DNA from: an uncultured Eubacteriales bacterium
Lineage (GTDB): Bacteria > Bacillota > Clostridia > Christensenellales > Aristaeellaceae
Direction: 5' to 3'
DNA: 64,000 bases
NCBI GenBank assembly: GCA_902764875.1
Contig: CACWXP010000013.1
Coordinates: 27,182-91,181 of the forward strand
Shown: positions 26,136-35,215 of the stretch, piece by piece
Layout of the letters: each line of letters opens with the position of its first letter
Numbering within the stretch: position 1 is the stretch's first letter
Notes under the pieces: model-generated
Told to the model about the DNA's origin: nothing
Seen by the model: the letters and a program-made list of their open reading frames with translations, nothing else
Database searches by the model: none
Position numbers and translations under genes: made by a program

Positions 26136-27380
26136 TCAAATCGCTGATTCGTTCAGATACTTCTCCTGCTCCGGCGTCAGCCGGTCAATCGTGATCCCCA
26201 GGAACTTCAGCTTCCGGTTGGCAACCTCCAGGTCCACCTCCCGCGGAACGTCGATCAGCTTCTCGGTCAGCCGGCCCTCGTGCTCAACCAGGTATTTCGC
26301 CGAAAGCGCCTGAATCGCAAAGCTCATATCCATGATTTCCGCCGGATGGCCGTCGCCGGCCGCCAGGTTCACAAGCCGCCCCTCCGCCAGCACGTACACG
26401 TGCTTGCCGTTCGGCAGCGTGTAGCCCATAATGTTGTTCCGCATCTCCCGGGCCTCCGTGGCGATCTCCCGCAGGCGCTTCATGTCGACCTCCACGTCGA
26501 AATGCCCGGCGTTGCAAAGGATCGCGCCCTCTTTCATCACCAGGAAGTCCTTCTCCGTAATGACCCCGGCGCACCCGGTAACGGTAACGAAGAAATCGCC
26601 CACCTTCGCCGCCTCGTTCATCGGCAGCACCGTGAAACCGTCCATGTAGGCTTCGATGGCCTTGATCGGGTCGATCTCCGTCACGTAAACCTGCGCCCCC
26701 AGGCCCTTGGCCCGCATGGCCACACCCTTGCCGCACCAGCCGTAGCCGGCCACGACCACGTTCTTCCCGGCCACGATCAGGTTCGTCGTCCGGTTGATGC
26801 CGTCCCAAACGGACTGGCCCGTGCCGTAGCGGTTGTCAAAAAGGTGTTTGCAGTCCGCGTTGTTCACTTTCACCATCGGGAAGCGAAGCTTTCCCGCGTT
26901 GTTCATGGCGATCAGGCGCACGATGCCCGTCGTGGTCTCCTCGCATCCGCCGATCACGTATGGCAGTTCGTCCGTCAGTTCCGTGTGCAGCATGTGCACC
27001 AGATCCCCGCCGTCGTCGATGATGATGTTGGCGTGGTGGCGGAGGGTCTCCCGGATGTGGGCGTTGTATTCCTCCTCCGTGGCCCCGTGCCAGGCAAAAA
27101 CGTTCAGCCCGGCCTTCACCAGCGCCGCGGCCACGTCGTCCTGGGTGGACAGGGGATTGGACCCGGTCACGAACATTTCCGCCCCGCCGGCGGCCAGCAC
27201 CTTGCAAAGGTAAGCTGTTTTCGCCTCCAGATGAATGGAAAGGGCGACGCGCTTTCCGGCAAAGGGTTTCGTCTTGGAAAAATCCTCCTCCAGGCTCCGC
27301 AGCAGCGGGCAGTTCCGCCGCACCCATTCAATCTTGTTCTCGCCCGAAGGTGCCAGGTTGATGTCCCGAATCATGCTCAT
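26136..27380 (-). CDS. ahcY: adenosylhomocysteinase (or S-inosylhomocysteine hydrolase)
   Basis: 414 residues, the shorter bacterial/archaeal form. The NAD-binding motif AGYGWCGKG is near residue 211. Active-site stretches are NADCKHLFDNRYGTGQSVWD, CNAGHFDVE and the C-terminal LTPEQEKYL. It cleaves S-adenosylhomocysteine to homocysteine and adenosine. Because a SAH deaminase gene follows it, it may instead use S-inosylhomocysteine, as described for the Methanocaldococcus enzyme. It starts 18 bp after rfbC and so is probably transcribed from the exopolysaccharide promoter at 29536-29564. Confidence 0.93.
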   Translation of the reverse strand: MSMIRDINLAPSGENKIEWVRRNCPLLRSLEEDFSKTKPFAGKRVALSIHLEAKTAYLCKVLAAGGAEMFVTGSNPLSTQDDVAAALVKAGLNVFAWHGATEEEYNAHIRETLRHHANIIIDDGGDLVHMLHTELTDELPYVIGGCEETTTGIVRLIAMNNAGKLRFPMVKVNNADCKHLFDNRYGTGQSVWDGINRTTNLIVAGKNVVVAGYGWCGKGVAMRAKGLGAQVYVTEIDPIKAIEAYMDGFTVLPMNEAAKVGDFFVTVTGCAGVITEKDFLVMKEGAILCNAGHFDVEVDMKRLREIATEAREMRNNIMGYTLPNGKHVYVLAEGRLVNLAAGDGHPAEIMDMSFAIQALSAKYLVEHEGRLTEKLIDVPREVDLEVANRKLKFLGITIDRLTPEQEKYLNESAI

Positions 27381-27398
27381 AACGACATTCGCTCCTTC

Positions 27399-27959
27399 TC
27401 AATTTTTTTCTGCCCACCCAAAATCCTGCTCCGCAAACCCCGGATGCTTCCCGTCGCGTTCCGAAGTCTTGTAAGCCACGTCCAGCTCCGGCCACGCGAT
27501 GCCGATCGCCGGATCGTTCCAGGGAATGCCCCCTTCGGAAGCGGGATCGTAAACGTCCGTGCACTTGTAGGTGAACGTCGCCTGCTCCGAAAGCACCAGG
27601 AATCCGTGGGCAAATCCCGGCGGCACCCAGAACATCTGCTTCGCCTCCGCGTCCAGTTCCACGGCCACGTACTGCCCGAAGGTTGCCGACCCGGGCCGCA
27701 CGTCCACCGCAACGTCGAAAATCTTCCCCGAAGTGATCCGCACCAGCTTCCCCTGGGTGTGGGCCTTCTGGAAATGCAGCCCCCGCAGCACGCCCTTGCC
27801 GGACGACGATTCGTTGTCCTGCACAAAGGGCCCCCGGATGCCGGCGGCGGCAAACTCCGCCTCCTTGTAGGTCTCGAGGAAATACCCCCGGCTGTCCCCG
27901 TGAATCTCCGGCGTGATCAAAATCACGTCCGGAATGGCCATTTTCTCAAATGTAAACAT
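27399..27959 (-). CDS. rfbC: dTDP-4-dehydrorhamnose 3,5-epimerase
   Basis: 186 residues, RmlC cupin fold. Conserved segments are DSRGYFLETY, QDNESSSGKGVLRGLHFQ (catalytic His), VAVDVRPGS, PPGFAHGFLVL and KCTDVYDPASEGGI (active-site Tyr). The step belongs to dTDP-L-rhamnose synthesis, but rfbA, rfbB and rfbD are not in the window. The start is one base from the stop of the sugar transferase, so translation is probably coupled. Confidence 0.93.
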   Translation of the reverse strand: MFTFEKMAIPDVILITPEIHGDSRGYFLETYKEAEFAAAGIRGPFVQDNESSSGKGVLRGLHFQKAHTQGKLVRITSGKIFDVAVDVRPGSATFGQYVAVELDAEAKQMFWVPPGFAHGFLVLSEQATFTYKCTDVYDPASEGGIPWNDPAIGIAWPELDVAYKTSERDGKHPGFAEQDFGWAEKN

Positions 27960-27960
27960 C

Positions 27961-29490
27961 TCACATCGCCCCGTCTCTTTTTAATACCGTCTTCACCGTC
28001 TTGGCCAGAATCTTGATGTCCAGGCCGATGGACCAGTTGTTGATGTACTCCGTATCCAGCCGCACAACCTCTTCAAAGTCGGTGATCGCACTCCGCCCGG
28101 AAACCTGCCAAAGGCCGGTCAGCCCCGGCTTTGTCGCCAGCCGCGCCCGGTGGTGATACTTGTATTTCTCCCACTCGTCCTCCGTCGGCGGCCGGGTCCC
28201 CACCAGGCTCATGTCGCCCTTCAGCACGTTGAAAAACTGCGGAAACTCGTCCAGACTCATGCTCCGGATCTTCTCGCCGATGCCCGTTACCTGCTTCCCG
28301 TCGACGATCTTGTTGCCGATGATCCGCGGGTCAAAGTCCATTTTGAACATCATCCCGTCGGCCACCCGGTTCTGTTCCATCAGCTCTTTCTTCCGCTCCT
28401 CCGCGTCCATGTACATGGAGCGAATCTTGTAGCATTTGAAGCGCTTCCCGTTCCGCCCGATGCGGATCTGTTTGAAAAGAATCGGCCCCGGGCTTTCCTT
28501 TTTGATCTTTGGCCCGAGCACGGCCATCAGGATCAGCGCGAAGATGCTCCCGATCAGCCCGCCCACGATGTCCATCACCCGCTTCACCAGCAGCTGCCAC
28601 GGGCTCACCGAGTTCGTCGTCATCGTCAGCACGCTGTATCCGCCGATCTTTTCGATGAAGCTCTGCCCGCCGGCGCTGGTAATCGGCAGGCGGATGTGAA
28701 TCGGCACCGCCATCTCCCGGCATTGCTCGATCAGCCTTGCCACGCCGCTCTGATCCGCGGGCCGCGGTTCCGCCGGCTGCGTGCCGTAGGTGTCGTCGAT
28801 GAAGTTCTCAATCTCCTCATACGTGGCGGTCTTCAGGTCCGAAAGGTGCTCCGGATAAACGAACACCTCGTCCACCCATTCCCGGCAGATGTATTCCGCC
28901 GCGTTCTCAAGGTTCGCGACGACCTTCACGCCCTCGATGGTCTCCCCCGTGCCGTCCCGGTTCGAAAGGATGATCCCGGAGTACTGGAAATCGTCCAGCG
29001 TGTCGGCCTTGGCCAGAATCTTCGCCACGGAGTTTTCGTCCGCCACCAGGATCATCGTGTCCTTGTTCTTCTCCTGGTTGATCCGCCGCACCACCGGCTT
29101 CCAAAGGATCCGCGCCAGATATCCAAGGAAGAAATGAATCCCGATCGTCAGATACAGCGTAATCCGCGAATAAGCCTCGCCGGCCTGCACCGAGAAGATG
29201 TACAGCGTCATGATCGCCATGATCAGCGCCGACTGCTTCAGCGTCTCCCCGAGTTCCACCAGATATCCGCGTTTCATCACGTTGTGCAGCGTGTTAAAAA
29301 ATACGATCACCAGAAAATCCACCGCGGCCAGAATGATGCCCAGGGATTTGTAAACCATCATGGAGTAGGGCCATTCGCCCCAGCCGAACCGGATCATGTA
29401 GCCCAGCACATAGGAAATCTGCAGAACCAGAAGGTCCATCAGAATGAAGTCAATGTGCTTCAGCCAGCCCTGCCTGTTCCTTTTATACAT
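27961..29490 (-). CDS. undecaprenyl-phosphate sugar phosphotransferase (polyisoprenyl glycosylphosphotransferase)
   Basis: 509 residues, the initiating enzyme of repeat-unit assembly. The N-terminal half has four membrane helices and a Rossmann-like CoA-binding-type domain. A fifth helix (IVGGLIGSIFALILMAVLG) leads into the catalytic domain with KCYKIRSMYMDAEERK, LDEFPQFFNVLKGDMSLVG, TRPPTEDE and KPGLTGLWQVSGRS. It transfers a sugar-1-phosphate, possibly the product of the CapD-like enzymes, to undecaprenyl phosphate. It is first in an operon with rfbC and the SAH genes. The promoter at 29536-29564 has the TATATATA spacer. Confidence 0.94.
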   Translation of the reverse strand: MYKRNRQGWLKHIDFILMDLLVLQISYVLGYMIRFGWGEWPYSMMVYKSLGIILAAVDFLVIVFFNTLHNVMKRGYLVELGETLKQSALIMAIMTLYIFSVQAGEAYSRITLYLTIGIHFFLGYLARILWKPVVRRINQEKNKDTMILVADENSVAKILAKADTLDDFQYSGIILSNRDGTGETIEGVKVVANLENAAEYICREWVDEVFVYPEHLSDLKTATYEEIENFIDDTYGTQPAEPRPADQSGVARLIEQCREMAVPIHIRLPITSAGGQSFIEKIGGYSVLTMTTNSVSPWQLLVKRVMDIVGGLIGSIFALILMAVLGPKIKKESPGPILFKQIRIGRNGKRFKCYKIRSMYMDAEERKKELMEQNRVADGMMFKMDFDPRIIGNKIVDGKQVTGIGEKIRSMSLDEFPQFFNVLKGDMSLVGTRPPTEDEWEKYKYHHRARLATKPGLTGLWQVSGRSAITDFEEVVRLDTEYINNWSIGLDIKILAKTVKTVLKRDGAM

Positions 29491-29535
29491 TCACCCGCAG
29501 CCTCTTCCCCGCCATATCTGGAGTCTCCAACAGGA

Positions 29536-29564
29536 ATTATATCCTATATATATGGATCAGTCAA
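29536..29564 (-). promoter_or_regulatory. promoter with TATATATA spacer, sugar transferase operon
   Basis: TTGACT (29559-29564), 17 bp containing CATATATATAGG, TATAAT (29536-29541) on the minus strand. Confidence 0.8.
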
Positions 29565-29573
29565 TGAAACGGC

Positions 29574-29604
29574 TGTGCCACGGGGGACAGACCCCAATGG
29601 CGCA
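29574..29604. repeat. 31-nt palindromic repeat (family 1), intergenic
   Basis: TGTGCCACGGGGG...CCCCAATGGCGCA with loop ACAGA; diverged arms. Directly upstream of the sugar transferase promoter. Confidence 0.75.
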
Positions 29605-29636
29605 AAGTGCAAAACCACCCCGCCCCCCGGCAGGTG

Positions 29637-29659
29637 CGAAGGCTCCGGTAGAGCCTTCG
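29637..29659. repeat. family 3 hairpin
   Basis: CGAAGGCTC-CGGTA-GAGCCTTCG, a perfect 9-bp stem. Related hairpins are at 48242-48273, 49742-49772 and 61443-61463. Confidence 0.65.
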
Positions 29660-29695
29660 TTGAATGACCGTACCCCAACGCCCCAAGGCAGAAGC

Positions 29696-29724
29696 GTGAC
29701 AACAAGCACAATAAATGATAGAAT
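29696..29724 (+). promoter_or_regulatory. promoter of the 29755 gene
   Basis: GTGACA (29696-29701), 17 bp, TAGAAT (29719-29724). Confidence 0.6.
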
Positions 29725-29754
29725 GCCTGTGAATGTTTTTAAGCGGAGGACGAG

Positions 29755-31548
29755 ATGCTTTCTGTAATCGTGTTCGGGCTCACCCTGATGGCCGGCGGCG
29801 TGTTCGCCGGGGCCTTTTTCCGCCGCGATTTCGCAGACATGCTGCCCCTGTCGGCCATGGGCCTCATCCTCGTTCTCTATCTCGCCGGCTTCCTCGGCGC
29901 CCTGAAAGCCGGGGTCTTCCTGATCCTCGGCCTCGCCCTGCTCCTGTATGCAATTTCAGTCCCCCGTCTGCTGAAGGAAAAATCCGCCAAACAGTTCCTG
30001 AAAAATCATTTCGGCGCCGAAGGCGTTTACTTCATTATAATATATGTCATCCTCGTGGCCCTGAACGTCGGCCGCCTGGCCTGGCATCACGATGAACTGT
30101 CCCATTGGATGACCTGCGTCAAGGTCATGACGAATATCGACGATTTTGCGGCGAATTACGCCCTCTCCGATGCGGACTTCGCCTCCTATCCGCCCGCCAT
30201 GGCCCTCTTCCAGTATTTCTTCCAGAAGCTCCATGAAATTTTCGACGGTGCCGCCCTCTTCAGCGAGTGGCGGCCGTATGCCGCCTTCCAGCTTTTCTGC
30301 TGTGCCCTCTTTTTCCCGGCCGTAAAGCGCCTCAAATACAATAAACTCTGGAAACCGGTCCTCCTCGCGGCCCTTCTGCTGATCCCCCTCGTTTTTTATC
30401 CGGATTTCTTCGCCGCCGTGCTCATCGATCCTGTCCTCGGCGTCATGGCCGGCGCCGCTTTCATGTATCTTTTTCTCTGTGAAGATACCCCCCTGCCCGA
30501 AAAAACCGCATATCTCTCGATGCTCTGCGCCCTCCTGACTCTGATGAAGGACGCGGGCATTTTCTTCGCGGTCTTCGCGGCCGCGGCCTTTGCGGCGTCG
30601 GTTCTGATCGGCCTCCGGAAATCAAACACACCGCAGGGGGAGAAGCCCCGGACCGCGGCGCCCCTGCGATCTGCCCTCATCGCGGTCATCCCCCTTCTTT
30701 CCGCTCTGGCCGCGAAGGGATCCTGGAAACTGATCCTGAACCGGTTCGCCACGCCCCTGTCCTTTTCTGCGCCCCTCCGCCTTGGGGAATATCTTAAAAT
30801 CTTCTTCGCCGGCGGCGATGCAACCTGGCGCGGTGAAACCGTAAAGCTGTATAAGGCCGCCCTCACCAACCCCGGCATCTATAAAATCCACGAGGGCATC
30901 ACCACCAGTTATCTCCTCGTCCTGCTGCTTCTCCTGGCCGCCCTCGCTGTCTTCACCGTCCTCCGGGCCCGGAAATCCAAAAATCCCGGAAAAACAATCT
31001 TTCTGAGTATCATTCTCGCGCTCCAGACCGTGACGTACACCTTCTTCCTTGGCGCCGTGTATTTCTCAAAGTTCAGCGAAATCGAGGCGACGGAGCTCGC
31101 CTGCTTCGACCGCTATGTGCGTATCGGTATTCTCCCGCTGTTCCTGGTGCTGGCCGTCCTGGCGCTGCAGTGCCTGCAGCCCCTGAAAAACAAATGGAAA
31201 GTCCCCCTCTCGGCCGTCCTGTGCGCCGGCGTGGTTCTGCTCTGTTCCTTCGAGTGGCTCTGGGGCTTCGTCTCCCGCAAGTCCGTGCAGGACACCGTCG
31301 CGAACCGCGAACCCTACCGCGCCGTCCAGCAAACCGTCGAAACCGAGTGTTCCGGCCATGACGAAATCCTGATCCCGGACGACCTCACGATCTACGAGCG
31401 CAACATGCTCCGCTATCTCGCCCGCCCGAACAAAACCGCCGGAGTCACCCCAGCTGCCTGCGACTGGGCCATTACCCTGTCAGAGGACGCTTCCTTTATC
31501 ATGGACCGGAGGGCGCAGGCTCCGCCCCATTTTGACAATCCCCGTTAA
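29755..31548 (+). CDS. polytopic membrane protein, probable GT-C-fold glycosyltransferase
   Basis: 597 residues with about a dozen predicted membrane helices. The first large extracytoplasmic loop has WHHDELSHW, the acidic DE pair expected of lipid-phosphosugar-dependent GT-C enzymes. The C-terminal domain is short. It is followed by a GT2 of the dolichol-phosphate-mannose synthase type, which would make the lipid-linked donor. The last ~12 residues (DRRAQAPPHFDNPR) are encoded by a repeat-derived sequence at 31503-31533, so the original C-terminus was probably replaced. GGAGGACGAG precedes the ATG. The exact sugar is unknown. Confidence 0.75.
   Translation: MLSVIVFGLTLMAGGVFAGAFFRRDFADMLPLSAMGLILVLYLAGFLGALKAGVFLILGLALLLYAISVPRLLKEKSAKQFLKNHFGAEGVYFIIIYVILVALNVGRLAWHHDELSHWMTCVKVMTNIDDFAANYALSDADFASYPPAMALFQYFFQKLHEIFDGAALFSEWRPYAAFQLFCCALFFPAVKRLKYNKLWKPVLLAALLLIPLVFYPDFFAAVLIDPVLGVMAGAAFMYLFLCEDTPLPEKTAYLSMLCALLTLMKDAGIFFAVFAAAAFAASVLIGLRKSNTPQGEKPRTAAPLRSALIAVIPLLSALAAKGSWKLILNRFATPLSFSAPLRLGEYLKIFFAGGDATWRGETVKLYKAALTNPGIYKIHEGITTSYLLVLLLLLAALAVFTVLRARKSKNPGKTIFLSIILALQTVTYTFFLGAVYFSKFSEIEATELACFDRYVRIGILPLFLVLAVLALQCLQPLKNKWKVPLSAVLCAGVVLLCSFEWLWGFVSRKSVQDTVANREPYRAVQQTVETECSGHDEILIPDDLTIYERNMLRYLARPNKTAGVTPAACDWAITLSEDASFIMDRRAQAPPHFDNPR
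31503..31533 (+). repeat. family 2 repeat fragment forming the 3' end of a coding sequence
   Basis: GGACCGGAGGGCGCAGGC followed by CCCCATTTT, matching the left arm and right end of the cruciform element. Confidence 0.6.
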
Positions 31549-31593
31549 TTCATGTAAAATTTTCCAAAGCCCGATGAAAGGAAAACAGCGTAT

Positions 31594-32736
31594 ATGGAAC
31601 TGACGATCCTGATGCCCTGCCTGAATGAAGCGGAAACCCTCGCGGTCTGCATCCGCAAGGCCCGCAAATTCCTGGAAGACAACCATGTGGACGGGGAAGT
31701 CCTGATTTCCGATAACGGCAGCACCGACGGCAGCCCGGACATCGCGGAAGCCGAGGGCGCCCGCGTGGTCCATGCCCCGGTCCGGGGCTACGGCGGCGCC
31801 CTGATCACCGGCTGCAAAGAGGCCCTCGGCAGGTACGTCATCATGGGCGACGCCGACGACAGCTATGATTTCCTGAATCTCATGCCCTTCCTCGAAAAGC
31901 TCCGCGAGGGCTACGATCTCGTCATGGGCAACCGCTTTGCCGGCGGCATCGAGCCCGGCGCCATGCCCTGGAGCCACCGCTATATCGGCAACCCGGTCCT
32001 TTCCTTCGTCGGCCGCGTCTTCTTCCACAGCCATATCCGTGATTTCCACTGCGGCCTCCGGGGCTACAACCGGGAGTCGATTCTCGCCCTGAATCTGCAC
32101 ACCTCCGGCATGGAGTACGCCTCCGAAATGGTCGTGAAGGCAGAGCTGAACGGCCTGAAGATCGCCGAAGTCCCCACCACCCTGAAAAAGGACGGCCGCA
32201 GCCGTCCGCCGCACCTGCGCAGCATGCGCGACGGCTGGAGACACCTGAAGTTCCTCCTCATGTATTCGCCGAACTGGCTCTTCCTTTATCCCGGCCTCTT
32301 CTTCCTTATCGCCGGCCTCATCGGCACCGTCGTCCTCCTTTCGGGAAGGCATGTGCTCTTCAATGTTTCCTTCAGCATCAACACGCTCCTCTATTTTGCC
32401 TTCTTTATCGCCCTCGGCTTCAATATCATCTCCATGTTCCTCATCGTGAAGCTCTACGCCTACAATCACGGTTTCCTCCCGAAAAAGGATATCGACTGGA
32501 ACAAGCGCCTGAAGGAGGACCGCTTTATTTTCCTGGGCCTCCTGGCTGTCATTGCCGGCATCGTCCTCAGTATTGTCGCCGTCTCCTCCTGGAAGACGAC
32601 CGGCTTCGGCGAGCTGGATCCCGAGGTCACCATGCGCCTCACGATCCCCGCCGTCATCCTGATCGTCGTCGGCATCCAGTCCCAGCTCTCCGGGTTTATC
32701 ATGAGCATCATCAAGGTGAAGTCAAATGGGAATTAA
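31594..32736 (+). CDS. GT2 glycosyltransferase with C-terminal membrane helices (DPM1-like)
   Basis: 380 residues. The GT-A catalytic domain starts MELTILMPCLNEAETL, with SDNGSTDGS and the metal-binding GDADDSYDF. It is of the type that transfers sugars to polyprenyl phosphate. Residues ~225-380 hold four membrane helices, as in processive or lipid-linked GT2 enzymes. It overlaps the start of the radical SAM gene by 11 nt, implying translational coupling. AAAGGA is about 12 bases before the ATG. Confidence 0.9.
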   Translation: MELTILMPCLNEAETLAVCIRKARKFLEDNHVDGEVLISDNGSTDGSPDIAEAEGARVVHAPVRGYGGALITGCKEALGRYVIMGDADDSYDFLNLMPFLEKLREGYDLVMGNRFAGGIEPGAMPWSHRYIGNPVLSFVGRVFFHSHIRDFHCGLRGYNRESILALNLHTSGMEYASEMVVKAELNGLKIAEVPTTLKKDGRSRPPHLRSMRDGWRHLKFLLMYSPNWLFLYPGLFFLIAGLIGTVVLLSGRHVLFNVSFSINTLLYFAFFIALGFNIISMFLIVKLYAYNHGFLPKKDIDWNKRLKEDRFIFLGLLAVIAGIVLSIVAVSSWKTTGFGELDPEVTMRLTIPAVILIVVGIQSQLSGFIMSIIKVKSNGN

Positions 32737-33658
32737 GGTCGTCACTTACGGCGGAAAAATCGGCTGGGCCCTGCGCACGCGCTTCTCCGGCGTCACCAGC
32801 GGCCTCTATCTGAACACCCAGTACGCCTTCCGCAAATCCCTTTTCAAAAAATACATCGACCATTTCAACCGCACCGGCGGAAAGGAGCAGCCCTGCCTCG
32901 TCTCCATCGAGACCATCAACCGCTGCAACAGCACCTGCGATTTCTGCCCCGCGAACCGGAATGCCGAAACCCGCCCCTTCATGCGCATGGAGGAGGATCT
33001 TTTCCGCAAAATCATCGCCGAGCTCCGCGATTGGGACTACGCGGGCTATCTCAATCTCTATGTCAACAACGAGCCCCTCATGGATAAAGACATCGAGGAC
33101 CGCTACGCCTATGCGAAGCAGATGCTGCCGAAGGCGAAAATGCTTCTGTATACAAACGGCCTTCTCATGACGAAGGAGCGCTTCCTGAAGCTGGCCCCCG
33201 TCGTCGATACCATGATCATCAACAATTACACTGAAACCCTGAAGCTCCATAAAAACATCGCCGAAATTTATGAATTCGCGAAAAACGATCCGACCTTGCG
33301 GGAAAAGGATATCACCATCCAGATTCGCTATATCCATGAGATCCTCTCCAACCGCGCCGGCAGCGCCCCGAACCGGAAGGCAATGAAAACCCAGCATAAA
33401 ATCTGCGTCATGCCCTTCACGGATATGACCATCTACCCGGATGGCCGCTGCGGCCTCTGCTGCTCCGACGTCCTGGAGCAAACGACCCTCGGCGACTGCA
33501 CGAAGGAAACCCTGCAGGAAATCTGGGCCAACCCCCGCTACCAAAAGACCCGCGAGGTCATCGGTCGCGACCGCGAGGACTGGCCCTTCTGCCGCGGCTG
33601 CGACTTTGTCGACTCCGGCATCCGCAACACCTTCATGAACTCCAAAATGTTGTTTTAA
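32726..33658 (+). CDS. radical SAM/SPASM domain protein
   Basis: 310 residues. The CxxxCxxC cluster is CNSTCDFC near residue 71, in ETINRCNSTCDFCPANRN. The C-terminal SPASM-type region has DGRCGLCCSDVL and WPFCRGCDF for auxiliary Fe-S binding. The reaction is unknown. Placed inside an exopolysaccharide operon and translationally coupled to a GT2, it may modify a sugar or lipid-linked intermediate rather than a peptide. No precursor-peptide gene is visible nearby. Confidence 0.88.
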   Translation: MGIKVVTYGGKIGWALRTRFSGVTSGLYLNTQYAFRKSLFKKYIDHFNRTGGKEQPCLVSIETINRCNSTCDFCPANRNAETRPFMRMEEDLFRKIIAELRDWDYAGYLNLYVNNEPLMDKDIEDRYAYAKQMLPKAKMLLYTNGLLMTKERFLKLAPVVDTMIINNYTETLKLHKNIAEIYEFAKNDPTLREKDITIQIRYIHEILSNRAGSAPNRKAMKTQHKICVMPFTDMTIYPDGRCGLCCSDVLEQTTLGDCTKETLQEIWANPRYQKTREVIGRDREDWPFCRGCDFVDSGIRNTFMNSKMLF

Positions 33659-33691
33659 CCCACTGTATGACTTCACTTGGGGAGATGCACC

Positions 33692-35203
33692 ATGCTCTTT
33701 AATTCCTTTGATTTCCTGGTCTTCTTCCCCATAGTGGTTATCCTGTATTACGCAATCCCCAAAAGGTTCCGTTATCTCTGGCTTCTGGCCGCTTCCTACT
33801 ATTTCTATATGTGCTGGAACGCGGAGTACGCGCTCCTGCTCCTGGCCTCCACCGTCATCACCTACGTCAGCGGCCTCCTGCTCGCCCGCCCTTCCGCCTC
33901 TTCCGGTCCATTTCAGGAGGACCGAAGGTCCCCAACCGGGTTGCGCAAAAAATGGATCGTCGCAGTCAGCCTCCTCCTCAACCTCTCCATTCTTTTCTTT
34001 TTCAAATACGCGAATTTCGCCGCTGAAGCCCTCACCGCCGTCTTCACCAAAGCCGGCCTGCAGCTGAACATCCCCCGCTTCGACGTCCTGCTCCCCGTGG
34101 GCATCTCCTTCTACACCTTCCAGGCCCTCAGCTACACCATGGACGTCTACCGCGGCGAGATTCGCGCGGAAAAGGATTTCTTCCGCTATGCCCTGTTCGT
34201 CTCCTTCTTCCCCCAGCTGGTGGCCGGCCCCATCGAGCGCTCGAAAAACCTCCTGAACCAGCTGGCGCATCCGAAAAAGTTCAGCTTCACCAACACCCGC
34301 GACGGCCTCTACCGCATGCTTTGGGGCTATTTCCTGAAGCTTTGCCTCGCGGACCGGATCGCGATTTTTGTGGATACCGTCTATGTAAACCACGCCGAAT
34401 ACACCGGCTGGTATATCGCCGTGGCCACGGTCCTCTTCGGCGTCCAGATCTACTGCGACTTCGCCGGCTATTCCGCCATCGCCCTCGGCGCGGCCAAAAT
34501 CCTCGGCGTGGATCTCATGGAAAACTTCGACGCGCCCTATCTGTCAACCACCGTGGCCGCCTTCTGGCGCCGCTGGCATATCTCCCTCACCTCCTGGTTC
34601 CGGGATTATCTCTACATTCCCCTCGGCGGCAGCCGAAGAGGGAAACTCCGCAAATATCTGAATATCATGATCGTTTTCCTGGTTAGCGGCCTGTGGCACG
34701 GCGCCAGCTTTTCCTATGTCATCTGGGGCGGTCTCAACGGTTTCTACCAGATCGCCGGCGAAATCACCCGTCCCCTCCGCCAAAGGATCCTGAAAACCCT
34801 GAAAATCAAGGAAATCTCCAAACCCCATCGCTTCATCCAGGGCATCATCACCTTCCTCCTGATCGATTTTTCCTGGATCTTCTTCCGCGCCAGCTCCTTC
34901 CGGGACGCCCTCACCCTCCTCCGGGAGATGTGCTCAAATCTCAGCCTCCGGTTCTTCGCGAATGGCTCTCTCTTCAACTGCGGCCTGGATCAGCCGACCT
35001 TCCTCCGAACGATCGCCTGCATCCTCCTCCTGCTTTTCGCGGACATCTGCCGGCGAAAAGGCCTGAATCTCCGCAAAGAGCTCGCGAACCAAAAGGCCCC
35101 GGTCCGCTGCGTCTTCCTGGTCGCCGCGGTCTGTTTCATCCTGATTTTCGGCGTCTGGGGCGCCCGCTACGACGCCTCGGCCTTCATCTATTTCCAGTTT
35201 TAG
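33692..35203 (+). CDS. MBOAT-family O-acyltransferase (second pair)
   Basis: 503 residues, polytopic, AlgI-like. It has LLPVGISFYTFQALSYTMDV, FFPQLVAGPIERS, YCDFAGYSAIALG, FWRRWHISLTSWFRDYLY and the catalytic-His SGLWHGA. Its partner is the SGNH gene 12 bp downstream. Between the early helices, at the same place where two other MBOAT paralogues carry a family 1 palindrome, it has an extra SASSGPFQEDRRSPTGLR encoded by 33903-33935, which contains GGACCGAAGGTCC (a family 2 core). ATG 33692 follows GGGGAG; an upstream GTG/ATG choice at 33677 has no proper site. Confidence 0.92.
   Translation: MLFNSFDFLVFFPIVVILYYAIPKRFRYLWLLAASYYFYMCWNAEYALLLLASTVITYVSGLLLARPSASSGPFQEDRRSPTGLRKKWIVAVSLLLNLSILFFFKYANFAAEALTAVFTKAGLQLNIPRFDVLLPVGISFYTFQALSYTMDVYRGEIRAEKDFFRYALFVSFFPQLVAGPIERSKNLLNQLAHPKKFSFTNTRDGLYRMLWGYFLKLCLADRIAIFVDTVYVNHAEYTGWYIAVATVLFGVQIYCDFAGYSAIALGAAKILGVDLMENFDAPYLSTTVAAFWRRWHISLTSWFRDYLYIPLGGSRRGKLRKYLNIMIVFLVSGLWHGASFSYVIWGGLNGFYQIAGEITRPLRQRILKTLKIKEISKPHRFIQGIITFLLIDFSWIFFRASSFRDALTLLREMCSNLSLRFFANGSLFNCGLDQPTFLRTIACILLLLFADICRRKGLNLRKELANQKAPVRCVFLVAAVCFILIFGVWGARYDASAFIYFQF
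33903..33935. repeat. family 2-like palindrome in frame inside an MBOAT gene
   Basis: CCGGTCCATTT followed by GGACCGAAGGTCC (33919-33931), like the short 15451-15472 form. Confidence 0.55.
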
Positions 35204-35215
35204 GGAGGCACAAAG

